A DNA stretch of 64,000 nt from Deltaproteobacteria bacterium (GCA_030018495.1 JASEFS010000007.1:62001-126000); one strand, 5' to 3'. Positions 51,659-62,164 are shown, counted from the stretch's first letter. A program made the numbers and translations. The notes: a model not told the origin generated them from the sequence alone.

Positions 51659-53629
51659 TTATGTTAAGCGGCCAGACTGTTGTTTTTTTTTGAGCCATTT
51701 GTAAAGATGTTTTACTCCATCCTGGACGCCCACTTCCGGCCCCCAGCCGGTGAATTCCTTGAATTTTCGAGTATCAGAGATGTAGAACTTCTGGTCGCCC
51801 TGGCGCCAGCCGGAATAGACAAGCGGCGGCCTGCTCTTGTTGACTCCCTTAATCATGGCCAGAAGTTCGATCAAACTGACGGCGTTGGCCGGGCCTCCTC
51901 CCATATTGAAGGCTTGCCCGCGGGTTTTCTCCATGTTTGCCGCGGCCAGCAGCAAGGCGTTTACCAGGTCTTCAACGTACAGAATGTCCCGGACCTGGAA
52001 GCCGTCGCCGAAGATGGTAATCGGCTGGGCGCGGAGCGCCCGGATGAGAAAATGGGCCACCCAGCCCTGGTCTTCGGTGCCCAACTGATGCGGGCCGTAT
52101 ATGCAGCTCATGCGCAGGACCACGGCCGGCAGGCCGTATGTTTTGGAATAGTCCAAAATGTAGAGATCAGAGGCGCCTTTCGAGCAGCCGTACGGGCTGC
52201 AGAAATTAACAGCCCGTCGTTCATCGACCCCCCAGTTTTTTATGATTGGATCAGAGGGTTCATATCTGGTGCCGTTGCGGCGCAAGCCGATTTCCTCCAA
52301 AGGGCCGTAGACCTTATTGGTGGAAGTGAACACCAGCGGCGGCGGCGACTTTAAAAGGCGCAATGCCTCCAGAAGATTAATGGTGCCCCGCAGGTTGATG
52401 TCGAAGTCTTCGGCCGGGTTGGCCAGGGATGTGGTTACAGCCGCCTGCGCGGCCAGATGAAAGACCTGGTCGGCCCTTTCGACAGCCGCCTTCAGGGGGA
52501 TGGGATTCCGCATGTCCGCAATTTTAACCTTAAGCTTTTCCCCGTATTGTGCCTTCAGCCATCTGAGGTTTTGTTCAACCCCCGGACGGGAAAGATTATC
52601 GTAAATCATCACCGGCCTGCCCTCGGCAAGAAGACGCCTGGCGAGATTGGTGCCGATGAACCCCGCCCCCCCAGTTATCAAACTAAAGGTGTCGGCCCGT
52701 GTGCTGGAGGCCTTGGCGCTTTCCCGTCCAGGACCTTCATATCCCATATCCATCAGACTTTTCAGGCCGCTAAGTCCACCCTGAACTAAAGTGCGGAACA
52801 ACAGCTTGGGCGCACCGTCCCTGCGCTTCAAGCCGCAATGGAGCAGGTATTCGCCGTTTGGAAATTCGGCTGTGGGGGCGGGTTTGTTGCCGGCGTCAGC
52901 GCCGGCATACCAGAAGAATTTCTCCACCGGGATTTCCAGCAGCTCCTGGAACCTTTGCGCCTGCTGGTATTCGTCATATTGCCAAGTCGAATAGCCGGTT
53001 TCAGTTATCCAGATGGGAATGGCGAGGCCCAGCCGAGCCAGCCAGCCGCAGAGGGCCTGGACGAGTTCCTGCCAGTTCCGGCGGTTGCCTAAAAAGCCCT
53101 GAACTCCCAAGACATCAATATTGTCCGCCACCGCGGCGACGAGGCCTTCCCAATTGCTGTGGTGAATGCTTACTCCCAGCGCCAGGCGCTTGCCATGCAC
53201 TTTCGCCCTGCGGCAGATTTTGCCGATCTCATCCGCCAGTTTGGCGCCGGTTGTTTTCCGGGTGGTCCGGAATTCAAAAGGACGGGGATTAAAGCAGAGT
53301 TCCAGGCAATCGAAATAACGGCCCAAAGACAGCACTAACTGATCGGCCTGTTTCAGGGCCGTCAGCCCGGAAGCCTCCGGCACCTCCAAAATCAGGGACG
53401 GCAGCAAGCCCACCTCTTGTGAGACCCTCTTGAAAAGCCACTCAAACCAGCTTTGGTGCGCCTTGGCGCCGAAGCCACGGATAGGTATCCGCAGCTCCTT
53501 GACCCCAAGCTGCCGCATGTCCTCCAGGAACTGCTCCACCCCGGCTTTATCCCGGGGGTCAAATGATGCCACCAAGCCGATTGTTGGTGTCTGGCCGGGC
53601 TTGGCCACGACATTTTTTTCCGGGGTCAT
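51659..53629 (-). CDS. Fusion: glycoside-hydrolase-like barrel plus NAD-dependent epimerase
   Basis: A 656-residue two-domain protein. Residues about 15-300 are a TIM-barrel like GH39/GH5-type proteins: LGVKELRIPIRGFG, then FNPRPFEF in the place of the usual NEP motif (no acid/base Glu seen), and IWITETGYSTWQYDE with the nucleophile-like Glu. Residues about 315-650 are an extended SDR: LITGGAGFIGTNLARRLLAE, VFTSTNKVYGP, and the catalytic PYGCSKGASDLYI (Tyr-x3-Lys), most like CDP-paratose 2-epimerases. The missing catalytic Glu suggests that the barrel binds sugar rather than cleaves it. Coupled to the neighbouring SDR by a 4-base overlap. Confidence 0.8.
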   Translation of the reverse strand: MTPEKNVVAKPGQTPTIGLVASFDPRDKAGVEQFLEDMRQLGVKELRIPIRGFGAKAHQSWFEWLFKRVSQEVGLLPSLILEVPEASGLTALKQADQLVLSLGRYFDCLELCFNPRPFEFRTTRKTTGAKLADEIGKICRRAKVHGKRLALGVSIHHSNWEGLVAAVADNIDVLGVQGFLGNRRNWQELVQALCGWLARLGLAIPIWITETGYSTWQYDEYQQAQRFQELLEIPVEKFFWYAGADAGNKPAPTAEFPNGEYLLHCGLKRRDGAPKLLFRTLVQGGLSGLKSLMDMGYEGPGRESAKASSTRADTFSLITGGAGFIGTNLARRLLAEGRPVMIYDNLSRPGVEQNLRWLKAQYGEKLKVKIADMRNPIPLKAAVERADQVFHLAAQAAVTTSLANPAEDFDINLRGTINLLEALRLLKSPPPLVFTSTNKVYGPLEEIGLRRNGTRYEPSDPIIKNWGVDERRAVNFCSPYGCSKGASDLYILDYSKTYGLPAVVLRMSCIYGPHQLGTEDQGWVAHFLIRALRAQPITIFGDGFQVRDILYVEDLVNALLLAAANMEKTRGQAFNMGGGPANAVSLIELLAMIKGVNKSRPPLVYSGWRQGDQKFYISDTRKFKEFTGWGPEVGVQDGVKHLYKWLKKKQQSGRLT

Positions 53630-54765
53630 AGCGTCAAACCCCGCACAGCCAGTTCTGCTGCCGCGATTTCCACCCGGTCTTCCGCGGCCTTGCCCTCCAG
53701 CCAGTCCGACAGTTCTGTCAAGCCTTCCTCAAACGTAATCTGGGGGCGGTACCCGAGCACGGCCTGGGCCGTCGTTATATCGGCGAAACAATGGCGAATA
53801 TCCCCGATGCGGTATTTCCCTGTAATTACCGGCTTCAAGTCTTCCTTTCCCATTGCTTTCGCCAGGGCCTCGGCAACTTCGAGGATGGTGAGGGAACGGC
53901 CGCTGCCGATATTGAAAACCCCGACGTCCACCTTACTGCTTCGCAGGGCCAGCAAACAGGCCTGAGCAACGTCATTAACGCTGACAAAATCCCTTCTTTG
54001 CTGTCCGTCTTCAAATATCAGCGGGGGTTTGTCATTCAGGTAGCGGGAGGCAAAAATCGCCAAAACTCCGGTATAAGGATTGGAGAGCGACTGACGGGAG
54101 CCATAAACATTGAAGAAGCGCAGTGCTATAGTGGGAATCCCGTAAGTCCGGCCCATCATGAGACACATTCTTTCCTGGTCGTATTTCGACAGGGCGTAAA
54201 CCGAAGCCAGGGCAGGGGTTTTGTTCTCCGGAGTGGCCACCGGCTCCAGGGGGTTGCTTTGCGCATCGCTCGCTTCCCAAATGCCTCTTTTCAGTTGCTC
54301 CAGGTCCCTTTCTCCGGTTTGCACCAATTCCCCTGCCTGGTTGCGGTAAAGTCCCTCCCCGTAAATGCTCATGCTGGAGGCGACGACCAGTTTTTCTACA
54401 GGATGGGCGAGCAGGGACTTTAGCAGGACGGCGGTCCCCAAGTTGTTGACGCTGGTGTACTCGTCAATTCGGTACATGCTCTGACCCACGCCCACCGCCG
54501 CGGCAAAATGAAATACGGTGTTAATGCCTTTAAGCGATCGGGCCACGGCTGCTTCGTCCCGGACATCCCCCCGGATGAATTCGACGTCTTTGTTCAAGTA
54601 TTCCGGCACCCTTTGACGGTTGCCGTGCACCTGCACCGACAGGTTATCGAGAACACGCACCCGGCAGCCTTCTCGGATGAGCCGGTCGGCCAGGTGCGAG
54701 CCGATAAAGCCCGCCCCTCCGGTGATCAGGATTTTTTGCCGCATATTGATAAGTTCACTTTGCAC
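53626..54765 (-). CDS. NAD-dependent epimerase/dehydratase (SDR)
   Basis: A 379-residue extended SDR, the first gene of the minus-strand glycan operon. ILITGGAGFIGSHLADRLIR is the NAD motif; VFHFAAAVGVGQSMYRIDEY, VASSMSIYGEGLY, the catalytic YALSKYDQERM, and RFFNVYGSRQSLSNPYTGVL follow in the order of UDP-glucose/GlcNAc 4-epimerase-like enzymes. ATG 54765 or 54741 (MRQKIL) may be the start. It would supply an epimerised nucleotide sugar for the transferases. Confidence 0.9.
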   Translation of the reverse strand: MQSELINMRQKILITGGAGFIGSHLADRLIREGCRVRVLDNLSVQVHGNRQRVPEYLNKDVEFIRGDVRDEAAVARSLKGINTVFHFAAAVGVGQSMYRIDEYTSVNNLGTAVLLKSLLAHPVEKLVVASSMSIYGEGLYRNQAGELVQTGERDLEQLKRGIWEASDAQSNPLEPVATPENKTPALASVYALSKYDQERMCLMMGRTYGIPTIALRFFNVYGSRQSLSNPYTGVLAIFASRYLNDKPPLIFEDGQQRRDFVSVNDVAQACLLALRSSKVDVGVFNIGSGRSLTILEVAEALAKAMGKEDLKPVITGKYRIGDIRHCFADITTAQAVLGYRPQITFEEGLTELSDWLEGKAAEDRVEIAAAELAVRGLTL

Positions 54766-55055
54766 TCGATCTTGCCTTTACCGGTAATAACAACTCCGGG
54801 AAAGGGCTATAGAGGGGAAAACTTATTTGCCTCGGGCGGTATACTTAAAGAGAGCGTTTTGAAACGGTACGCCGGTCGCCGCGGCCACCAGCAGCATTCC
54901 GGAATGCCGTCCCACCATATTCTTTACGGAATTGCCTGAGCCTAAGAGCGCCCGCCTTTTGTACGGGTAACAGGAAGCAGAACCGGTTGCCTTGCTTTCG
55001 CACTCCCGCTGGTTAAGTTGATTTACACCATGGGAGGAATGCAGGAGGAATGCCC
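54766..55055. other. Divergent non-coding region
   Basis: A 290-base gap between the glycan operon (-) and the truncated methyltransferase gene (+). It must hold the promoter of the glycan operon, but I see no clean -35/-10 pair. No repeats are evident. Confidence 0.4.
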
Positions 55056-55616
55056 ATGAAGGAATTGCAGCAACTTCGACCCAGCGGACCGGCCGGGGAG
55101 CTACAGGAGACAGTCCGCCGTTTCAGGCCCTGGTTTCATAACCTGCATCTGCCTGACGGCACTGAAACGGCGCCCGATCACCCCCTCGGCGATTTCCCCT
55201 CTTACAAATGGCGGGAAATCTCGGCGGCCCTGCCCGAAAATCTGTCCGGTTGGGAAGCCTTGGACATCGGCTGCAACGCCGGTTTTTATTGTTTTGAATT
55301 GGCGCTGCGGGGGGCCCGGGTCACGGGCATCGACATGAATCCCCATTACCTGGCGCAGGCGCGCTGGGCCGCAAGCCAATTCGGCTTGGCGGATGTGGTG
55401 GAATTCAGACAGATGCAGGTTTATGAACTGGCCCGGATGAACAAAGTGTACGACCTGGTATTATTCCTGGGGGTTTTTTACCACCTGCGCTATCCCCTGC
55501 CTCTCCTTTTATGTCAAATTAAGGGTGGCGGACGAATGCTCCTGGTAATAATATTTAAAGAGTATTTACCTGGAAACGATTTTCAAGGAAACGATTTTCA
55601 AGTTTGCCAGGATTGA
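55056..55616 (+). pseudogene. Truncated TIGR04290-like methyltransferase
   Basis: The frame encodes the N-terminal part of an AdoMet-dependent methyltransferase: ETVRRFRPWFHNLHLPDGTE, ALDIGCNAGFYCFELALRGA (motif I), TGIDMNPHYLAQARWAASQF and VLFLGVFYHLRYPLPLLL. Homologues of the TIGR04290 type go on for another 60-100 residues; here the frame changes character to GGGRMLLVIIFKEYLPG and ends after a duplicated 15-base unit at 55571-55600. So the C-terminus is lost. AGGAGG at 55043-55048 supports ATG 55056 (55050 is an in-frame alternative). Methyltransferases of this type often lie beside glycan loci like the adjacent one. Confidence 0.7.
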
Positions 55617-55668
55617 TATAAACTATAGCTTAAAACTTTGGCTTATTGCATAAGGAGGACGGCATTTC

Positions 55669-56886
55669 ATGGAAAAATGTTCCCACGGCGACAGCAAGAG
55701 TTGTGCTTCCTGCGGCGTCGCCGCTGATTCCGAAAAAGCAGCAAGAACTCCGGAGGACGAAGAAAAGGCCATTTTCCGCACCTTAAGAGGCATCCGCCAT
55801 AAGATTCTGGTCATGAGCGGCAAAGGCGGGGTGGGCAAGAGCAGCGTGGCCGTGACCCTGGCCCTGAGCCTGGCCCGCCGGGGCTATAAAGTGGGGCTCA
55901 TGGATGTTGACATACACGGGCCCAACGTTTTGCGCATGCTGGGTCTGGAGGCGCCTTTCGATATTCAGCACGCCCAGTTCGACCTGCCGCCGGACCTTTA
56001 CCACAATTTGAAGGTCATCTCCATCGAAGCCCTGATGCGCAACCGGGAGATCGCCGTCATCTGGCGCGGGCCCTTGAAGCATCAGCTTATCCGCCAGTTC
56101 CTGAGCGAGGTGCAGTGGGGCGACCTGGACTACCTGATCATCGACGCCCCCCCGGGCACCGGCGACGAACCCATGAGCGTGGCCCAGACCATCCCGGACG
56201 CCCAGGCGGTGATCGTCACCACCCCTCAGGAAATCTCTCTGGCTGACGTGCGCAAGTCCATCAATTTCTGCCAGAAAATCAACATGAAGATTTTAGGTCT
56301 GGTGGAAAATATGAGCGGCTACTTCTGCCCGCACTGCGGCAAGGAGTTGCCCTTGTTTAAGAAAGGCGGCGGGGAAAAAACGGCTCTGGCTTTCAATATT
56401 CCCTTATTGGGGTCGCTCCCCTTTGACCCCGTGGTGGTGGAGGCCGCGGATGAGGGCCGGCTAATGCAATTGGCTGAAGAAGACAGCGCCTTCCTGAAGG
56501 CCATGAAGCCCATGGTGAGTTATCTGGCTCAGATTCTGCCCCCCGGACCGGCCGAGAAGCGGGAGCCGGGAGTGTTCAAGTTCGCGGTTCCCATGGACGA
56601 CGGCAAGCCTGCGGCCCGCTTCGGCGAGGCCAAACAGTTCGCCATTATCACCGTCAAAGACCGGGCTGTGGCCGGCCAGGAACTGTTGGACACTCCGCCC
56701 CACGAGCCGGGGGGCATGCCGGTGTGGCTGGAAGATTTAGGGGTCACTCATGTGCTCACCCGGGAATTGGGAGAAAAAGCCCAGCAACTTTTGAAAAAGA
56801 AGGGCATCGAAGTAGTGGTGGGAGTGACCGAAGACCCGCCGGAGACTCTGGTGGAGAGATATCTGGATTTATATCCGGGGACCTGA
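55669..56886 (+). CDS. mrp: Mrp/NBP35-type Fe-S carrier ATPase with C-terminal NifX-like domain
   Basis: A 405-residue protein. The N-terminal CSHGDSKSCASCG is a cysteine-rich leader typical of delta-proteobacterial Mrp. Residues about 44-270 are the P-loop domain: ILVMSGKGGVGKSSVAVTLA (deviant Walker A), MDVDIHGPNVLRMLGLE, IIDAPPGTGDEP, and the CPHCGKE motif (CxxC) that binds the bridging Fe-S cluster. Residues about 305-400 are a dinitrogenase cofactor (NifX/NifB-like) domain: FKFAVPMDDGKPAARFGEAK. A complete, intact fusion. It assembles or delivers Fe-S clusters in the cytosol. Confidence 0.93.
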   Translation: MEKCSHGDSKSCASCGVAADSEKAARTPEDEEKAIFRTLRGIRHKILVMSGKGGVGKSSVAVTLALSLARRGYKVGLMDVDIHGPNVLRMLGLEAPFDIQHAQFDLPPDLYHNLKVISIEALMRNREIAVIWRGPLKHQLIRQFLSEVQWGDLDYLIIDAPPGTGDEPMSVAQTIPDAQAVIVTTPQEISLADVRKSINFCQKINMKILGLVENMSGYFCPHCGKELPLFKKGGGEKTALAFNIPLLGSLPFDPVVVEAADEGRLMQLAEEDSAFLKAMKPMVSYLAQILPPGPAEKREPGVFKFAVPMDDGKPAARFGEAKQFAIITVKDRAVAGQELLDTPPHEPGGMPVWLEDLGVTHVLTRELGEKAQQLLKKKGIEVVVGVTEDPPETLVERYLDLYPGT

Positions 56887-56950
56887 GGCGCTTAAGTCGA
56901 GGGAGGGGCCGGGGGACCGCACGTTTCCCGCCCCCTTTTCTTTCATGGTG

Positions 56951-56998
56951 AAAAGGCGAAAAGGGGACAGCGAAGGTGTCTCTTCCTTTTCGCCTTTT
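56951..56998. terminator. Bidirectional terminator between mrp and guaB
   Basis: AAAAGGCGAAAAGG (56951-56964) and CCTTTTCGCCTTTT (56985-56998) form a perfect 14-pair stem; inner GACA/TGTC extends it. T-runs follow on the + strand and A-runs precede it, so it can end transcripts from both converging genes. Confidence 0.85.
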
Positions 56999-57025
56999 TT
57001 CCTTTTTTCCCTTTTCCCCGGCAAT

Positions 57026-58507
<1,482 letters not shown>

Positions 58508-58672
58508 TCAGGTTTTTCGGGTCAACCGATGATTTGGAAAAAAATATCAGAGGTCATTCTAAAAAAGCAACGCGAGCGTGCATTTAAAGCCCGCGTTGCC
58601 CTCGGCATGGCGTAATCGCTTCAAAAATCTTTTTAGCTCCAGGCTTTTCCCGGCGCTCGTCAGGTATAAAAT

Positions 58673-59608
58673 TCAGGCCGCCATTTCCGCCAGCAGGCCT
58701 TCCAGCAGGCCGGCATCAATAACCACCAGGGATTCCCGGGGGAAAATTTCCAGAATAGTCTGGATTATCAGAACACCGGCCGGCATGACGCCGGCCTTGG
58801 CGGCTTCCAGGCCCGGCAGGCGGGCCCGGTCGGCTTCGGGCAAAGCCAGCATTTCCGCCGCCATAGCGTCAATCTGAGATTTGTCCAGAACCAGGTTATT
58901 GACCCGCTGCGGGTCATAGTCCGTCATTTTCAAGGCCAGGGCCGCCAGCGTGGTCACCGTGCCGGCGGTGCCTACCAAAACAGGCGGTTCCTGAAGAAGG
59001 TCTGCAAAATTCTCGTTAATAAATCCTTGCAGCCGTTCTTTGATTGTGTGTCTTAAAATCCCGACTTTCTCCGCCTCCGGGGGGTCGCCCACCGGAAACT
59101 CCTGGCTTAAGGTCAGCACCCCCAAGGGCAGGCCGGCAAACACCGGCTCGGAACCGGGTTTCAGCAGGACAAACTCGGAACTGCCGCCCCCCACGTCGAT
59201 TACCAACAGGGGACCGGCGTCAACCCAGCTGCGGTCCAGGGCCGAGAGCACCCCTTTAAGCGTCAGCCGGGCTTCCTCCTCAGGGGAGAGGACGCGCACC
59301 GGAATGCCCAAATTCTCCACCTCAGCCAGGAACGCCTCGCGGTTGGCTGCCTGCCGGACGGCCTGGGTAGCCGCCGCGGCCGACTTTTGAACTCCCAGCT
59401 CTTGAGCTTTTGCCGCAAAAGTTTCCAAGGCTTTCAGCGTCCTGGCCATGGACCCGGCGGCGAGCTTGCCGTTTTTTGTCAGGCCCCGGGCCAGCGCGGT
59501 GATTGCCCGATAATGCCCGAGAACCCGGAAGCGACCAGGCCCGGTTATCTCCGCCACGGCCAGGCGTACTGTCAAGCTCCCCAGGTCAATGGCGGCTATC
59601 CGATTCAT
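58673..59608 (-). CDS. Ppx/GppA-family phosphatase
   Basis: A 311-residue ASKHA-fold protein: IAAIDLGSLTVRLAVAEI (phosphate 1 motif), ATQAVRQAANREAFLAEVEN, and LLVIDVGGGSSEFVLLKPG (phosphate 2 motif). The short form, lacking the C-terminal HD domain of long Ppx/GppA, as found in many anaerobes. It hydrolyses polyphosphate or pppGpp. It lies 42 bases downstream of hpt on the same strand and may share its transcript. Confidence 0.9.
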   Translation of the reverse strand: MNRIAAIDLGSLTVRLAVAEITGPGRFRVLGHYRAITALARGLTKNGKLAAGSMARTLKALETFAAKAQELGVQKSAAAATQAVRQAANREAFLAEVENLGIPVRVLSPEEEARLTLKGVLSALDRSWVDAGPLLVIDVGGGSSEFVLLKPGSEPVFAGLPLGVLTLSQEFPVGDPPEAEKVGILRHTIKERLQGFINENFADLLQEPPVLVGTAGTVTTLAALALKMTDYDPQRVNNLVLDKSQIDAMAAEMLALPEADRARLPGLEAAKAGVMPAGVLIIQTILEIFPRESLVVIDAGLLEGLLAEMAA

Positions 59609-59650
59609 GGCTTGGTTTTCGGGGGAAGGCAGGCATCCGCGGCTTTGACC

Positions 59651-60172
59651 TCAATCCAGCAGCTCATAAACCTCCGGCAGGGTGCGCAGTTTTTCGCCGC
59701 AATCCAGGCCGTAGCCCACCAAAAACCCTTTCTCAATGGTAAAGCCTACATAATCCAAGGGGACGTTCACAGCCCGGCGCTCTTTCTTGTCAATCAGACA
59801 GCAGACCTTCAGTGAGAGGGGATGCTGCAGGCTAAGATGCTCCCGCAAATAGTGGAGTGTGTAGCCTATGTCAACTATGTCCTCCACTATGATGACGTGG
59901 CGGTCCTTTATGGGCACTTCCAGGTCCTTGGTTATGCGGACGTCCCCTGAGGAAGTGGTGCCGGGGCCGTAGCTCCTGAGGCGCACAAAATCGATTTCCA
60001 CGGGAAAATCGAGCTCTCGCACCAGATCGGCCAGGAAAATGAAGGCCCCTTTAAGTATGCCCACCAGGATGGGGTCCTTGGCGCGATAATCTTTGCTGAT
60101 TTGAGCGGCCAGTTCGCGGACCCGCCGGGCGATATCGTCACGGGAAATAATCAGCCGTTTCGCTTCATTCAT
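59651..60172 (-). CDS. hpt: Hypoxanthine phosphoribosyltransferase
   Basis: A 173-residue PRTase. I chose ATG 60172, 15 bases from the promoter -10 below and behind GAGGGTGCAAGG; the frame opens further upstream without support. VGILKGAFIFLADLVREL and IDFVRLRSYG are typical; HVIIVEDIVDIGYTLHYLRE is the PRPP-binding loop (consensus ...EDxxDTGxT; Ile replaces the Thr here); VGYGLDCGEKLRTLPEVYEL closes. It salvages hypoxanthine and guanine. Confidence 0.95.
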   Translation of the reverse strand: MNEAKRLIISRDDIARRVRELAAQISKDYRAKDPILVGILKGAFIFLADLVRELDFPVEIDFVRLRSYGPGTTSSGDVRITKDLEVPIKDRHVIIVEDIVDIGYTLHYLREHLSLQHPLSLKVCCLIDKKERRAVNVPLDYVGFTIEKGFLVGYGLDCGEKLRTLPEVYELLD

Positions 60173-60193
60173 CCTTGCACCCTCGCTTGGTTC

Positions 60194-60244
60194 AAGATAA
60201 GAAAACCACCAGAGGTTGTCAAACTTGGAATTGTTTATCATAAT
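60194..60244. promoter_or_regulatory. Back-to-back promoters of hpt and cobQ sharing the -35 region
   Basis: On the + strand TTGTCA (60216-60221) and CATAAT (60239-60244) are 17 bases apart, facing cobQ. On the - strand TTGACA (60217-60222) and TATCTT (60194-60199) are also 17 apart, facing hpt. The two -35 hexamers overlap by five bases on opposite strands. Both have good sigma-70-like consensus. Confidence 0.6.
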
Positions 60245-60281
60245 TGCTTGGCAAGTGCCTGTCAAAACCTGATTTTTGGTC

Positions 60282-61808
60282 ATGCTTTATCGCCCTCTGA
60301 TGATTCTCGGCGCAGGCTCGGATGTGGGCAAAACCTTGCTCGCCGCGGCGCTGTGCCGGATTTTCCGGCAGGACGGCGTCCGGGTGGCGCCTTTCAAGGC
60401 CCAGAATATGGCCCTGAACAGCTTCATCACCCCGGCAGGGGGGGAGATGGGGCGGGCGCAAGTCCTGCAAGCCCAGGCCGCGGGGCTGACCCCGCATGTG
60501 GATATGAATCCCATTCTCCTTAAACCCAGCCGCGGGGTGGGCTGTCAGGTCATCGTCCAAGGCAAGGTCTACGGCAATCTGACGTCCGCGGAGTACTACC
60601 GCCGCAAACCCGCCCTGATGCGCACTGTTATGGCCTGTTTCCGCCGGCTGGCCGCGGCCCATGAACTCATTATCCTGGAAGGCGCGGGCAGCGCGGTGGA
60701 GCTCAACCTGCGCCGGAGCGACCTGGTCAATTTTGCCATGGCCAAAAAGGCAGGGGCCGCGGCCCTCCTGGTGGCGGACATCGACCGGGGCGGCGTGTTC
60801 GCCGCGACCATCGGCTCCTTTAATCTGCTCACTCCTGGCCAACGCCGCCTGCTGGCCGGCTTTATCATCAATAAGTTCCGGGGCGATCCCGCCCTGTTTG
60901 CCGAAGGCGTAAAAATCATCGAGAAGCGCACCCGGCGGCCGGTGCTTGGAGTGGTGCCCTATCTCGCCGACCTGGCTCTGCCTGAGGAGGACAGCGTTCC
61001 CCTGGACCGGCAGAGGTCGACATGCGGCCAACCAGCCAAAAAGGGAGTGCTTAACATCGGCGTCATCCGCCTCCCCCATATCTCCAATTACACCGATTTC
61101 GGCCCCCTGAAACAGGAGCCGAAAGTGCATCTGCGCTATCTTGACGCGGCCGAGTCGCTGGACGGTCTGGATGTCCTGATACTGCCGGGCACCAAGAGCA
61201 CCATCAGCGACCTCGTTTTTCTCAAGCACAAGGGCATGGCCGATAAAATCCAGGCCTTTGCTGAAAGCGGCGGTCACATCGTGGGGATTTGCGGCGGCTA
61301 CCAGATGCTGGGCCTGGAGGTGCGGGACCCCGTGGGGGTAGAGGGGGAACCGGGCGCCGAGGCGGGCTTGGGTCTCCTGCCTATAGTTACCACTATGGCC
61401 GGAACCAAGACTACTACCCAGGTGGCAGGCGAAGCCCTGGGGGCGCCGGGGGCCGGCCTGCCGGTAACCGGCTACGAGATTCACATGGGAGTCACCGAAA
61501 TCCAGGGGCCGGGACAGCCGGCTCTGGCCGTCACGGAAAGAAACGGCCAGCCCGTGCGCCTCACCGACGGTTGGGTTGCCCCTAACGGCCGGGTGTGGGG
61601 CGCCTATGTGCACGGCCTCTTTGACAACGATGCCTTCCGCCGGGCTTTTCTCGACAAGGTCAGTCGGGAGCGGGGTGTTGCCAGGTCTGACAACTCGGAC
61701 CTCTCCTGGCAGTCCTTCCAGGAGGAACAGCTTGACCGGCTGGCCCAAACGGTTCGACGCCATTTGGATATGGAAAAAATCCGGGCTTTGTTAAGCCAAG
61801 CTTTTTAA
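60282..61808 (+). CDS. cobQ: Cobyric acid synthase
   Basis: A 508-residue enzyme (ATG 60282; an upstream TTG at 60276 is in frame but less likely). N-terminal ATPase domain: MILGAGSDVGKTLLAAALCR (P-loop), VAPFKAQNMALNSFITPAGG EMGRAQ. C-terminal glutamine amidotransferase-like domain: GGHIVGICGGYQMLGLEV with the nucleophile Cys near residue 335, and GAYVHGLFDN with the His. It amidates four side chains of adenosyl-cobyrinic acid a,c-diamide using glutamine and ATP, in cobamide synthesis. Confidence 0.96.
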   Translation: MLYRPLMILGAGSDVGKTLLAAALCRIFRQDGVRVAPFKAQNMALNSFITPAGGEMGRAQVLQAQAAGLTPHVDMNPILLKPSRGVGCQVIVQGKVYGNLTSAEYYRRKPALMRTVMACFRRLAAAHELIILEGAGSAVELNLRRSDLVNFAMAKKAGAAALLVADIDRGGVFAATIGSFNLLTPGQRRLLAGFIINKFRGDPALFAEGVKIIEKRTRRPVLGVVPYLADLALPEEDSVPLDRQRSTCGQPAKKGVLNIGVIRLPHISNYTDFGPLKQEPKVHLRYLDAAESLDGLDVLILPGTKSTISDLVFLKHKGMADKIQAFAESGGHIVGICGGYQMLGLEVRDPVGVEGEPGAEAGLGLLPIVTTMAGTKTTTQVAGEALGAPGAGLPVTGYEIHMGVTEIQGPGQPALAVTERNGQPVRLTDGWVAPNGRVWGAYVHGLFDNDAFRRAFLDKVSRERGVARSDNSDLSWQSFQEEQLDRLAQTVRRHLDMEKIRALLSQAF

Positions 61809-61930
61809 TGAGGAAACATTCATGGCTGCTACTAAGCGGGAGAGCGAGAAATTGATATTTCCTTTTTGCGGCCGGCAGCATCCTCCTTTGTTTTCATCCG
61901 AAGCCATTCCCTACCAGGGAGGGGCTTGGT

Positions 61931-61976
61931 GGCACAGGCCTCTGACCTGTGCTCACACAGGCGGGACGCCTGTGCC
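61931..61976. repeat. Palindromic interspersed repeat
   Basis: GGCACAGGC (61931-61939) and GCCTGTGCC (61968-61976) form a 9-pair outer stem, with an inner CACAGG/CCTGTG pair. Similar CACAGGC/GCCTGTG elements occur scattered in many genomes, so it is probably a dispersed repeat. No gene lies in 61809-62344 apart from these repeats. Confidence 0.6.
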
Positions 61977-62122
61977 GCCTGTTTTTTAGCTGAAAAGGCC
62001 ACCATACCGCAACGGGAAACCACAACCTGGAAATTGAGACCTCTGCTAAAGTGCCAAATGCTTCTGGGCGCTTAAGAAAATGCCAAGGTGTTCTTATAAA
62101 AGCATTTTTAATTCAGTAAGGA

Positions 62123-62164
62123 GCGCAATTTATTGCGCCCTAAAGGGCTTGATGAATCAAGCCC
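62123..62164. repeat. Double hairpin repeat
   Basis: Two adjacent hairpins: GCGCAAT/ATTGCGC (62123-62138) and GGGCTTGAT/ATCAAGCCC (62145-62164), with 2-base loops. The sequence type (gggcttgat...atcaagccc) is known to me as a dispersed palindrome in several bacteria. Likely repeat; a role as terminator for cobQ is possible but there is no T-run. Confidence 0.6.
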
